A stretch of 11,311 nucleotides of DNA. Origin: Conidiobolus incongruus B7586 (Eukaryota > Entomophthoromycota > Entomophthoromycetes > Entomophthorales > Conidiobolaceae). The notes under the pieces are model-generated. The model worked only from the letters and a program-made list of their open reading frames with translations, did not search any database and had not been told where the DNA came from. The stretch spans positions 1 to 11,311 of the forward strand of contig JNEM01012949.1 of the NCBI GenBank assembly GCA_000697335.1, in the 5' to 3' direction. Below, one piece after another: positions 1-8,719 of this stretch. The translations under genes and the position numbers were made by a program. Within the stretch, counting starts at the first letter, position 1. Every line of letters begins with the position of its first letter.

Positions 1-985
1 TGTTAATTATTATATTTTTAAACAATCTTTGTTATGATAATTATTATAATAGTTTTGATTTTCTAAATCAAATATTTTTTATAATAACCCATATAATAGG
101 GTTTAGAATTAATATTTCATAATATAATAAGTATTACATTATTATTAATTTCATTGGCTATTTTATATCTATTTAATTTTTAAATATAATTTGAATTATT
201 TATATTTTTGAATTTTATATTAAATTGAAAGATTTTTTAAAACAAAATATAAAAAAGATATTATAAAAATATTAAAATTGTGTTATCTCTTTTGGTTATA
301 GATATAAGTTATATTTTTAAGATTTTTTATTTAATTTATATCTCTTTAGTTAATTAAAACTCAAATATCTTAAAAAAATATTTAATATCAAAGTTTTCAT
401 TTTTATATTGCTGAATTATTATTTTAATAATATGTTTTGGAAACCTTTTGCCATTAGTTGCTAATTTTATATTTTTATAAATAATATAAACAAAATTTTA
501 TATAATATAATTTTTTTATTTATTAATTATTATTTTAAATTTAAAAATTCATAATTTCTAATTATAAAAGATTTGTATTTGAAATTTATAAAAAAATATA
601 GTTATATATATTGGATATGATTACTAAAGAAAATAATAAAATAATACTGAAATAATTTCAGTTCATAGAATAATTTTTGATTATAGTATGTAAATTTACT
701 ATTTAAACTTCTGGATATTTCAATAGTATTTAATTGAATTCTCAATTTAATAAGAGGATCAAATAACTTTAAAAGTTAATTAACACTCAATTTCAAATTG
801 CTGAATACCTTCAAAATTGAGGGGGGAAATATATATGATATTCATTTAATCCTCAAGTCATAACAGTATATAGCAAATTCTCCAATTCCGTTAAACTTTT
901 AAACATAATATTTTTAGAATACCAAATAATTGATGGTCAAAAATTTTAAGTGTTAAAATTGATTAAAGATTATATTACTAAATAA
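1..985. other. AT-rich non-coding DNA, no gene seen
   Basis: This stretch is dominated by A and T, with frequent stops in all six frames. I found no RNA gene, no tandem array and no convincing coding fragment. The only compositional oddity is a run of six G at about 820-826. It forms the region 3' of the secreted-protein gene that ends at 1077. Confidence 0.6.
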
Positions 986-991
986 TTTATT
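986..991 (-). terminator. possible poly(A) signal of the secreted-protein gene
   Basis: AATAAA on the minus strand, 86 bases after the stop at 1077, is the first such hexamer downstream of that gene. The HNH gene has its first AATAAA at nearly the same distance (91 bases). In DNA this rich in A+T the hexamer alone is weak evidence. The matching spacing is what makes it worth listing. Confidence 0.3.
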
Positions 992-1076
992 GCCAATAAT
1001 TCAAGATAATTAATTTATGATATTCTTTTGGGTAGAAATATAATATTATTTGATATAAGTGTTTGCATTAATACAT

Positions 1077-1778
1077 CTAATAACACTTTCCTGGCTGAGC
1101 AGGAGTTGTGGGAGTGGTAGTAGGAGTAGTAGAGGCAGCGGTAGTGGATGCTGTAGCAGTGTTTGTAGGAGTTGTTTCAACAGGAGTGGTGGCTGGTGTA
1201 GCAGTGGCACTAGTAATTTCAGCAGTTGCCGTGGGAACAGTAGTGGTTTGAGTGGGTATAGCAGATGTAATACTGGAAGTTACACCATTACAAACGAAAG
1301 TAAAACTAGATGTATAAGGAGTAGTTGCAGTAGCGGTAGCGGTTTGAGTGGGCATAGTATATATAATTCTGGAAGTTACACCATTACAAACGAAAGTAAA
1401 AGAGCTAGATGTATAAGGAGTAGTTGAAGTAGCGGTAGTGGTGGTAGTAGCAGGTCTTGTATAGGTCTCCTTTTCAGTCCAATCTGGGCATTCGCTCCCA
1501 CGAAAACACCAACATCTTTTAAGACAAATATTCATGTTTATGTTACACCATTTGAAATCTAATTCTCTTTGTTTCCAAAGATCAATCCTAAGATCTTTAC
1601 ATTCTGTAGAAGGACGTTCCCAATCGCATCCGGTTATGGATTTGATACCATTATCTAATCTTTCTTGAGCTTCATTTAAACATCTTGCATTGAAATAATT
1701 GTTGCAGTTGTCAGGACAAGCTGCATTGATCAATTGTAATAATAAGGGAATAGTGATAGAATATATTAAATGACGCAT
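1077..1778 (-). CDS. secreted cysteine-rich protein with Thr/Ser/Pro tail (hypothetical)
   Basis: Intronless 233-residue protein of unknown function. Residues 1-20 form a signal peptide with a hydrophobic stretch (IPLLLQLI) and a likely cut after the Ala pair at 19-20, so the mature protein would begin at or next to Cys21. Residues 21-97 hold ten cysteines (21, 25, 33, 51, 60, 78, 85, 89, 91, 97), enough for five disulphides, with the motif GCDWERPSTEC at 50-60. From about residue 105 the chain is Thr/Ser/Pro/Ala-rich, suited to O-glycosylation. It contains two repeats (about 113-145 and 146-177), each with one cysteine in FVCNGVTS. It ends PAQPGKCY with no hydrophobic tail, so there is no GPI anchor or membrane segment. 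I chose this ATG because the signal peptide starts there and a TATA box lies 53 bases upstream. A decayed paralogue lies at 4111-4608. A cell-wall-associated or released surface protein is inferred. It is not CFEM-like to my eye, and I cannot name a family. Confidence 0.85.
   Translation of the reverse strand: MRHLIYSITIPLLLQLINAACPDNCNNYFNARCLNEAQERLDNGIKSITGCDWERPSTECKDLRIDLWKQRELDFKWCNINMNICLKRCWCFRGSECPDWTEKETYTRPATTTTTATSTTPYTSSSFTFVCNGVTSRIIYTMPTQTATATATTPYTSSFTFVCNGVTSSITSAIPTQTTTVPTATAEITSATATPATTPVETTPTNTATASTTAASTTPTTTPTTPAQPGKCY
1246..1440 (-). repeat. tandem 96/99-bp in-frame coding repeat
   Basis: Two head-to-tail units, 1246-1341 (96 bp) and 1342-1440 (99 bp), lie in the tail of the secreted protein. 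By direct comparison they differ at about seven positions plus one 3-base indel that adds a Ser. The core encoding the valine-cysteine-asparagine-glycine stretch is identical. Each unit encodes TTPYTSS(S)FTFVCNGVTS followed by a variable part and PTQT. The period is a multiple of three, so copy number can change without breaking the frame. The decayed paralogue has only one such unit. Confidence 0.85.
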
Positions 1779-1831
1779 TTTGATTGAAAATTAATATTTG
1801 TAATCGAAGTATTTTTGTGAATCGTTCAACA

Positions 1832-1839
1832 TATTTATA
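1832..1839 (-). promoter_or_regulatory. TATA box of the secreted-protein gene
   Basis: TATAAATA on the minus strand, followed by G/C-containing sequence rather than a plain A/T run. Its proximal edge is 53 bases from the ATG at 1778. With initiation about 30 bases downstream, the 5' leader would be short (20-30 bases). The start context is A-rich (CAAAATG). The HNH gene has a TATA-like box at almost the same distance. Confidence 0.6.
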
Positions 1840-1899
1840 CGAGGATGAATAGTGGACTCTAAATTGCATGAGATTTTTTATATGAATTTACCAAATATA

Positions 1900-4110
1900 T
1901 TGTTAAATCACAATCTTTTTTCCTGTCTATATTTCTGACTAATTAGAAAAAGAAAGATACATAGAATAAATAAAAGTTAATTTGTTTGAATAAATACAAA
2001 ATATTAAAACCTCGTTATGGGAATATTTTTTAGATAATAATTAGATATCAAATTATTGATTACTTGTTTATTTGAGTCAATTCAAAAATTTAATATAATC
2101 AACCCTATGTGTGTGGTATATTATTTTTTATATTGTTAAAATATCTCGATAGTCAAAGACTTTTTACTAATCAGCCTTATTTATTTAGGACTAAAATACA
2201 TCAAAATAAATAATAATTTCATCATTCATTGCAATCAATTTCACAAAATAAATCACCATGATTCTTAATAAATTTACTGATCATTGATGAGAAAGATAGT
2301 ATCATATATAATTTTACTATTGAACAGCTGGGAATTTTTTGATAAATAATTCGGTTCATATAGCAGATGTAAAAATTTGATATCAAATTGTTACAAATAT
2401 TATAGTCAAATAATTTCCTAAAAACTATCAAAAAATTTAGCCAATATACTTGTGATTAATACCTGAGACATATCGATATTATATTTTTAATGATATAAGC
2501 AATGATAAAAATGCATAATATTTTGTATTTTAATAATATAGTTATTAGAGTGTTCAAATATAATTTTAATATAATTTCATAATATATGAAATTTCAAAAT
2601 ACTTAATAAATGATATTAAACATTTATAATTTTGAAAAATATATTCTATAAATTATACAATAATCACTATTCAAAATATAATGATATAATATATGGCTCT
2701 ATTGCTTAGAGTAATATAACGTTTATATATATGTTCAATTCAACAAGCTTGTTATATGCAATTATATAGTTCAAACATTATAGACTGAAAAAGATTTCTT
2801 TGCGTTTATAATGTTAGTAATTCAAGTCATTAAACTGAAATATAATCATGATACAAATTCCCATTTAAGGGCTTTGCATACATTAGCTAAGGTAATTTTT
2901 AGGAATGTATCATAAGGTGTGTTCATTAAAATTTTGAATTTTCCAAAAAATAATTTCATATTAATTGAGAAAGACTATAGTAAATATTGAATCAGATGAT
3001 AATAAATTGATAAAACCAAATCCCTAAGAAGTCTAAATAATCCAATTTATATTAAATGATAAAATTTGAATATATTTCGCCTCACGATACTTCTACAACA
3101 TTAAGCCAATGTATTTGAAAAATATAATTTTTTATTACTTAAACTTAGTATAAACTATCTGAAATAGTTAACATTAAATCAAAGTATAAAGGAAACACTG
3201 GACATTAAAATTTTAATGATTTAACTTGAATAGAATTATATACTGAATATCGATTGAGTTAAAAGGAAAAATATCATTCAACCCATATCAAGATTAGAGA
3301 TAATTAATACCAATGTAAAATTTGTTAGAATTGTCCATTTTCAATTGATATTTTAAACTATTATTCTGTCACAATATTTATTTAGATATAACATGATATA
3401 TTTTAGGATTAGAAGAAAATCTTTTGAATATATAATTTCGTATACCAGCTATTGATATTTAACAGTTTTTTGAAAAGGATATATTACACTGTTCAAATTC
3501 ATAAAATTATGGTGGATAAATAACTGAAATAGACAATATAATATTGTATCCAGTATTTTAAAAGGAAATTTAATTTGGCTTTGAAGATTACATTGTAATT
3601 TAATACTTAAAATTTAGTCTCACAATTCTGATTTTCTATCAAACAACGATTCAAGCTCATTTAGAAACACAAAGTTTTTGAAATGAAATATTGAAAATAT
3701 AATTATTCTTAAACTCAATATTTTTCCTAATCTAATAATTTAAAATAATATCAAAAAATTATATTTTCAAATATTAGAAATTATTTTTAATGATTTTTAA
3801 TTAATATTAGAATTATTTGTTAATCTAAATGGATTATTTCCAGCGGTGAGTACAATACTCTCTCACATTTAATAAAAAAGATCTTGTTTGGTCTCTATTT
3901 CAAGTTCAGAAAAATTCGTATGAAAAATGTATTAATATATCCAATTTTGGAAATATTATTTAATAGTTAAATTTAATTTTTATTTTATATTGATGGGAAA
4001 ATTTTAAAAAATTTAAATCACAATATTTTAAACTGAATCTGGAATGTTAATATAAATCAAAATTAGAGAATTTAATTAATTCAAGTCAATGGCAAGCCCT
4101 TTTTAATTGA
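1900..4110. other. AT-rich intergenic DNA between the live gene and its decayed paralogue
   Basis: About 2.2 kb without a supportable gene. A 69-codon open frame on the minus strand at 2222-2431 has AT-driven composition and no recognisable domain, so I do not call it. A slightly less AT-rich patch at about 2690-2930 has stops in every frame. A 12-bp perfect palindrome (AACAAGCTTGTT) lies at 2742-2753, and a small imperfect hairpin at about 3846-3866. Neither has an obvious role. Confidence 0.5.
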
Positions 4111-4608
4111 TTAGAGTATTTGAATAAATGAAAAATAATGACATTTACCAGGTTGTGGAGTAGTAGTGGGAGCAATAATAGTTTGAATAGGTGTAGCAGA
4201 TGTTATACTAAAAATTACACCATTAGAATCAAAAACACGAGAGCTAGATGTATAAAGGGTAGCTGAAGTAACTGAAGTAGAGGTAGTAGCAGATCTTGTA
4301 TAGGACTTCTCTTCAGCCCATTCAGGGCAATTAATTTCAGATTTAAATACGTATTTTAAATGCAAATATCAAAGTTTTCAATACACCATTGGAAGTAATT
4401 TTCTCTGTTTGCATAAATCACTCTTTTGAATGATGCATTCTCTTGAAGGACGGTCCCAATCGCAACCAGTAATGAAGTTGAAGCCATTTTTTAACCTTTC
4501 GTCAGCTTTATTATGGCAACTTCCATTGAAGAAATTGTTGCAACCATCTCAACATACTGATTGTGCTAATCGGAAAAATAAAGGAATAGGTATTAATTAT
4601 ATATTTCA
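4111..4608 (-). pseudogene. decayed paralogue of the secreted Cys-rich gene
   Basis: Same strand as the live gene at 1077-1778 and about 2.3 kb from its start, so probably a tandem duplicate. The N-terminal part (about 4380-4600) keeps the equivalents of the cysteine head, including GCDWDRPSREC matching GCDWERPSTEC, and DLCKQRK matching DLWKQRE. The C-terminal part (about 4114-4350) reads INCPEWAEEKSYTRSATTS, matching ECPDWTEKETYTRPATTT, then one tail repeat and a PQPGKC end. The start codon is not recognisable, and several in-frame stops and frame changes interrupt the head, so no full-length product is expected. The repeat's cysteine is Ser here, the Thr-rich tail is much shorter, and the stop has moved downstream. 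The open tail frame (4111-4365) alone lacks a signal peptide and is unlikely to be a gene. Homology to the neighbour is clear; loss of function is inferred. Confidence 0.85.
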
Positions 4609-4619
4609 CAGTAATCAAT

Positions 4620-5770
4620 GAACTTGCTAATCATATTATATTATATTTGATATAAAACAATATTTTAAAATTTATAAATGTACTTTTGTTTAAACTTTTC
4701 AATATATGTTACAATTCAATATCACCTTTGCTTGTTAATAATTTTGGTTTTATTATATTAATTATAATAGCAATACAAGAACTGAACAGATTAATTTCCT
4801 TTTTTATTACATCAACCTTGGTTATACTATTTTGCAAGAATTGCTAATATTTTATAATAGATGACAATTTTTTTGATTTTTTTTTTGCTATACTGTTTAA
4901 TGTTTACTATAGTACATAATTTTTTAAATTAAAATGGTATAATTTATTATCCATAATAATTTTGACAAAAAATATATAACGAGTCAAAATTATATTTGAA
5001 ATAATTACTAAAATTTTTGTTCTGTATATTTACAAATCCTTGAAATATATTGATATGAATTTTATTATTATTTTGTTTCAAAAATGTTGTAATAACTAAT
5101 GAATTTATAAGCTTTTTATTGTTATATAAAGTAAAAATTAAGATTAATAATTATTTATATTTTGCAAAATATATAACAATCCAATACTACTTTGTCAATG
5201 ATAACTTGATTATATTGAGTATAAAAAATATAACAAAATCCCCATAAATAATTTACAATAGAAAATATTTAATATTATGTTATATAGCTTTTGAACTAAT
5301 AATTGATATATTAAAATAAATCTAAATCTATATACTATATTGATATTAATATTGATATTCATGAAATCATTTGAAAATATAGAAAAATTTATGCTTATTC
5401 ATTTAATATAAAACAAATCTTATTCATAATTGTACTGTAACTAATAATGTCAATATTTATATCATATCCTATTTTTATTCAAATTGTACTTAATTTCAAA
5501 TATTAGTTAAATTTTTTAAAATATATTATTTATCAATAATTGGACGATATTATGTAGTGTTTAGAAATAAATATAGTTTTTTATTTTCGCAATATATCTT
5601 TTACTAATTAAATATTAATGGAGCACAACTTTTATCTAATAAAATTTTTAAAGCTAAAGTTTATATATTTAAAATAAACTCTCAAGAAAAATGCATAACA
5701 TTTCCCATTTGGTTTAATTTTAAATATTAAAAGATTTCAAGGGCAATTAAAATATAATATTGATGATATT
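4620..5770. other. AT-rich intergenic DNA, nothing recognised
   Basis: About 1.15 kb of extreme AT composition with short A and T runs and stops in all frames. I see no RNA gene, repeat array or coding relic. Sequence upstream of the decayed paralogue shows no clear match to the promoter of the live copy. Confidence 0.55.
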
Positions 5771-5827
5771 TGATGGGAAATAATCTTGTCAATTACTCAA
5801 GAAATTGCAATTACCACACTGAATTGA

Positions 5828-6082
5828 GAAGTCATTTTGGAGAACACCCATTTCCTGAACCGGGTGGTTGTGTTCCTTCCTGTCACTGAGCCATTTCTAT
5901 CAATAAAAATCAACAATGAAAACCAATATAAGATTACCATGAACGAACTAATAAATACATCTCTTTTATCTTCATTCCAAAAGTATCTAGTCTTTGAGTT
6001 TTTTTCCGTAACCCTCACAAAAGCGTTGAGTCGTGACGAGCGTGAGTTATTTACTTTGCACGAAGAACTCAATTTACAGTAA
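5828..6082 (+). other. candidate coding exon or unidentified gene fragment in a G+C island
   Basis: An open frame of 84 codons ends in TAA at 6080-6082. It lies in an island (about 5780-6215) at roughly 36% G+C against about 18-20% in the flanks. The translation includes FLPVTEPFLSIKI near its start and SVTLTKALSRDERELF near its end, and has mixed, non-repetitive composition. It has no ATG at its beginning; the first internal ATG is at about 5939. Possible splice sites flank it: AG ends at about 5828 or 5831, and a donor-like GTAAGC at 6079 overlaps the stop. The opposite strand is also open for about 100 codons (about 5797-6104), so strand cannot be settled by eye. I recognise no domain on either strand. 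It could be an exon, a piece of a mobile element, or a non-coding RNA locus. Confidence 0.3.
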
Positions 6083-6214
6083 GCTATTTTTACCCCATTT
6101 GGTGAACCCCATTAATTTCTCTTAACTCTGTGATAACCTATTGTTTATCACTGGCGATTCCCGGTTTATGCTCTGAAAGTCAATTTCCTCCCACAATTAC
6201 TGTCGTCACATTAA

Positions 6215-6660
6215 TATAACATATTCAATATATAATTATTATTCTATAATAATTCAAATTATGCTTTAGAGCTTCTTTTATGAATCAAATTGATAAATAT
6301 ATTTTGTGTATATAATATATTACATCAATCTTTCTTTGTATAATTTCAAATATTATTAAACTATAATTTTATTATATTATTGTCAATCAATTATAACTTT
6401 TAGTTTAATATTTTCAATAAAAAAGTTATTTTATTATCTTAAAGTTATAAAACAACTCATTAATTATATAAAATATTATCAAGTTCATTATTTTATAATG
6501 CCTAAGTTATGAATTAAATAATTATGAAAGTTAAGCTATGGTAATTAATATATGGAATTATATGTAGAATCTATTTTTGATTTTAGAGATTTACAATAGA
6601 GTTTATAAAAATTTTGAATGATTTTCTCTAGATATCTTCATAAAATATTAATATAATTAA
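6215..6660. other. AT-rich spacer, nothing recognised
   Basis: Returns abruptly to the background AT composition after the island at 5780-6215. Stops are dense in all frames and I see no structured element. Confidence 0.5.
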
Positions 6661-6669
6661 GGAACAAAT

Positions 6670-6985
6670 TCATTCTAATTACAGTTATACATTGTTCATA
6701 GTATGATATTGATAATAAAAACACAGCCTCAAAGGATGAATTAATTGGTACACAAGAAACCATCTTATATAGCATCAATAACTGATTACGATATCATCAA
6801 CTCCCTTACAATGGTAATAAAATTCTCAAAACTTTTTTATATTATTGAATCATTATTTTTCGAATTGAAAAAAAGTATTTTCTGTAATTTTTTTTCAGTC
6901 AAAATGATTAGGTCCAAGCATTGTCACTCATCAGTAATACTACTTACCATCAAGAATTGTGAGATAGGTACCTAGACCAATTTGA
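6670..6985 (+). other. possible eroded coding fragment with an intron-like segment
   Basis: Short protein-like stretches appear in more than one plus-strand frame, for example KDELIGTQETILYSINN at about 6736-6786 and NTTYHQEL before 6960. Between them, 6814-6899 starts GTAATA and ends in a T-run plus CAG, the size and shape of a short fungal intron. Removing it does not leave one long frame in any phase I tried. A 76-codon frame at 6745-6975 starts only at a TTG and runs through the intron-like part. I cannot identify a family. An old gene fragment or chance are both possible. Confidence 0.15.
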
Positions 6986-7036
6986 ATTTTATCTCATCAT
7001 TATTATGAAAAAATAGTTTCAGTATATTTCAATCCT

Positions 7037-7047
7037 CCCCCCCCCCC
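7037..7047 (+). repeat. C11 homopolymer
   Basis: Eleven consecutive C, preceded by CCT, in DNA that is otherwise about 80% A+T. It is the longest G/C homopolymer in the window. The length is prone to slippage and sequencing error. Confidence 0.9.
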
Positions 7048-7143
7048 ACATTATTACTCAATATCAATTTAAACTAGTCTCTGAACGATCCATTTCTTCA
7101 TTTTTACTCATTAAAAAATCCAATGGTTGCAACGTTATAGATA

Positions 7144-7404
7144 ATGACTAAACGGAGCGAAGCTCAAGAAATTGTTCGAGAAATGGAACTTAAGTGAATA
7201 TCTATGAAAAATTTGGTTTGATCATCCCAAGTCCATTAAAGATAGGCAAAATGGGAAACTTGGAGATCCTAATCACACTCATGGGTGTTTAATGCTTTAT
7301 ATCATGCACCTTGATATGTATATTATTAAAGAGAGAGCTTATCTCCAATATTAGGACAATTTGACAACATTCTGGAATTCTTCTAACAAATTGTTTATGA
7401 TTTT
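7144..7404 (+). pseudogene. possible decayed fragment resembling Msh6 (weak)
   Basis: Two collinear plus-strand pieces recall the start of the conserved core of the mismatch-repair protein Msh6. The first (7208-7354) includes WFDHPKSIKDRQNGKLGDPN then LYI. In Msh6 the comparable region is a W, a charged D-rich stretch with NG/G, a D-P pair, and DPRTLYIP. The second (7360-7404) reads FDNILEFF then VYDF, comparable to FDTVLFFKKGKFYELYE. Just upstream, 7144-7197 encodes MTKRSEAQEIVREMELK followed by a stop. Order and rough spacing agree with Msh6, but the pieces are in different frames, contain stops, and are missing intervening residues. The comparison is from memory and the similarity is modest. 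If real, this is an old truncated copy of a host gene; if not, it is an unidentified relic. Confidence 0.25.
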
Positions 7405-7409
7405 AAGTG

Positions 7410-7948
7410 TTTTTAGGTGAAAAGATTAAATGTGACAATAATATTGACTAAGATACAATTAATCATTGAATGTAATTAAGATATATTATACAAGCAGCAC
7501 TTTTTAAGTGGATATTTCTCTCAATTTTTGTTGACATAAGTTAGATTATTCTATGTTTGTTATATTCAAATAAATTAGCAGATCAAGGCCTAGATTAATA
7601 GGAATTAATGTGTGATACAGCTAATAAACGACATGAATTTATGAATATTTTTGAAATAGGAATATATTGTATCGAGATTTATAAATGAACTAAAAACCAA
7701 ATAAAACTCAATTATAATTTTTTAAAATATTCCAGGTTCGAAGTAATATATTATTTGCAATGCTTATTGCCTCAATAATATTATAATTCTTCTAATCACA
7801 AATTTCATCTAATCCTATAAATTTTGAATTGTTAAAAATTCTTCAATTATTACTATAATTAAAATACTGGAATATATCTAATCAAAATATTTTGAAATAT
7901 AAAATCTATTTGAAATTTTTAAATTTTAAAATTTCAAAAATCATGCAG
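7410..7948. other. AT-rich spacer, nothing recognised
   Basis: Background AT-rich DNA with dense stops. A GGTTCGAA at 7734-7741 looks like a tRNA T-arm core, but nothing around it folds as a tRNA. The stretch holds the region 3' of the HNH gene. Confidence 0.5.
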
Positions 7949-7954
7949 TTTATT
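7949..7954 (-). terminator. possible poly(A) signal of the HNH gene
   Basis: AATAAA on the minus strand, the first after the HNH gene's stop and 91 bases from it. The spacing matches the equivalent hexamer of the secreted-protein gene (86 bases). The motif is common by chance at this base composition. Confidence 0.35.
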
Positions 7955-8044
7955 GAAAGTATATTAAATAAAAGAGTTTGTTAAACTGACTATATAATTA
8001 TTGAAAAATTTAAAAGAATTAAAAAGATATTTCAAGTTAGTAAA

Positions 8045-8659
8045 TTATTTGGCATATCTCAAAGGTATTCTACCTCTTTGGAGAGATCGCGTCCTTTGCT
8101 TGGAAATAAATCGTATGAACTTTTGAATTGGTTCACTTTCTAACAACTTGTCCACGGTATTGTAATTCAATGCAAGTTCCAAATTGTCGTAGGTACGATG
8201 TACTTGAGTGTGACAAGGACGACAGATGTATGTACCGCGTGTTCTCATATCCTCCTTGGTGAATACACCCTTCTTAGCCAAGTGGGAATGCGTTTCCTTG
8301 GGAATTAAATGATGGAAAGTCAGAGGCATTTCCCTATCACACAATTCACAAGTTCCATCCTGGTCTTCATCGTCTAGCAAATCCCCAAATATTAAATTGT
8401 CTTTGAGACGACGACTCAACATCTGACAGAATGTGTCCAGTTCGTCATCGGAGTCAAAAACTTCAAAGTCCATAATTTCGTCTTTGAGTTGGAGGTTTAG
8501 GAGTTCGGGCTCGTAACTTCCAACTTTCAAGTCTTGGCATTGATCTGATATTAAATCCACGAAGCCTGGGATTGCTAACGTAATTTCTATTTTATCGACA
8601 TCAATTAATGTTTGATTGATTTGTTGATTTAATTTTACGAGATTGAAGGATTGTGACAT
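8045..8659 (-). CDS. HNH-domain protein (predicted nuclease-like, hypothetical)
   Basis: Intronless 204-residue protein. Residues 1-95 are a non-descript, partly acidic N-terminal region ending in the linker DDEDQDG. Residues 104-154 carry an HNH fold: C104-x2-C107 and C146-x2-C149 as a four-cysteine zinc site, then PLTFHHLIPKETH with His116-His117 as the expected catalytic pair and His124, plus CHTQVH with His150 and His154. All key positions of the ββα-metal nuclease core are present. The C-terminus (155-204) is basic and helical-looking and may contact nucleic acid. HNH proteins of this layout (pltfHHLIP...H, iCrpCH) are conserved in fungi and plants, largely uncharacterised. DNA or RNA cleavage is inferred from the fold only. 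The ATG has an A-rich context and a TATA-like box 52 bases upstream. A heat-shock element upstream suggests stress control. No mobile-element context (intein, group I intron, homing site) is seen. Confidence 0.9.
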   Translation of the reverse strand: MSQSFNLVKLNQQINQTLIDVDKIEITLAIPGFVDLISDQCQDLKVGSYEPELLNLQLKDEIMDFEVFDSDDELDTFCQMLSRRLKDNLIFGDLLDDEDQDGTCELCDREMPLTFHHLIPKETHSHLAKKGVFTKEDMRTRGTYICRPCHTQVHRTYDNLELALNYNTVDKLLESEPIQKFIRFISKQRTRSLQRGRIPLRYAK

Positions 8660-8698
8660 TTTTTTATGTTTTTATATGGATTTGAATATTTTGTGTTG

Positions 8699-8714
8699 AA
8701 TTGATTAATCAATT
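8699..8714. promoter_or_regulatory. 16-bp perfect palindrome in the HNH promoter
   Basis: AATTGATTAATCAATT is identical to its reverse complement over 16 bases. It sits between the TATA-like box and the start codon and overlaps the box by three bases, where a bound dimer could block or position initiation. The TGATTAATCA core contains two opposed TAAT/GATTA half-sites like those read by homeodomain-type proteins. AT-rich DNA yields palindromes more often, so function is only suggested. Confidence 0.4.
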
Positions 8715-8719
8715 TATAT
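8712..8719 (-). promoter_or_regulatory. TATA-like box of the HNH gene
   Basis: ATATAAAT on the minus strand, with its proximal edge 52 bases from the ATG at 8659. The secreted-protein gene has TATAAATA at 53 bases. A nearer ATATAAAA at about 8670-8677 is only about 10 bases from the ATG, too close to direct initiation upstream of it. Confidence 0.5.

Noticed and set aside
1059-1427. 122-codon Ser/Gly/Cys-rich open frame on the plus strand
   Set aside because: It is the antisense shadow of the Thr/Ala/Pro-rich tail of the secreted protein. The repetitive codons of that tail keep the opposite frame open and give a low-complexity product with no upstream promoter.
2222-2431. 69-codon minus-strand open frame
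   Set aside because: Composition is that of translated AT-rich DNA (Ile, Asn, Lys, Tyr, Phe), with no domain, no G+C rise and no promoter like those of the two real genes.
2865-2900. FPFKGFAYIS, resembling the RNP1 motif of RNA-recognition domains
   Set aside because: The open stretch is only 12 codons between stops, with no RNP2 motif at the expected distance upstream. Chance is more likely.
3829-3904. ATG with a six-codon mini-exon followed by an ideal GTGAGT donor and a TTTCAAG acceptor 59 bases on
   Set aside because: Splicing gives a frame of about 11 codons ending at once, so no gene model results.
4430-4621. 63-codon plus-strand open frame
   Set aside because: It is the antisense of the cysteine head of the decayed paralogue.
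7725-7745. GGTTCGAA, a tRNA T-arm-like core
   Set aside because: No acceptor, D or anticodon stem can be formed in the flanking AT-rich DNA.
8045-8659. Homing-endonuclease or mobile-intron reading of the HNH gene
   Set aside because: It has its own start, stop and promoter. There is no host gene around it, no intein or intron features, and the protein matches the free-standing fungal/plant HNH layout.
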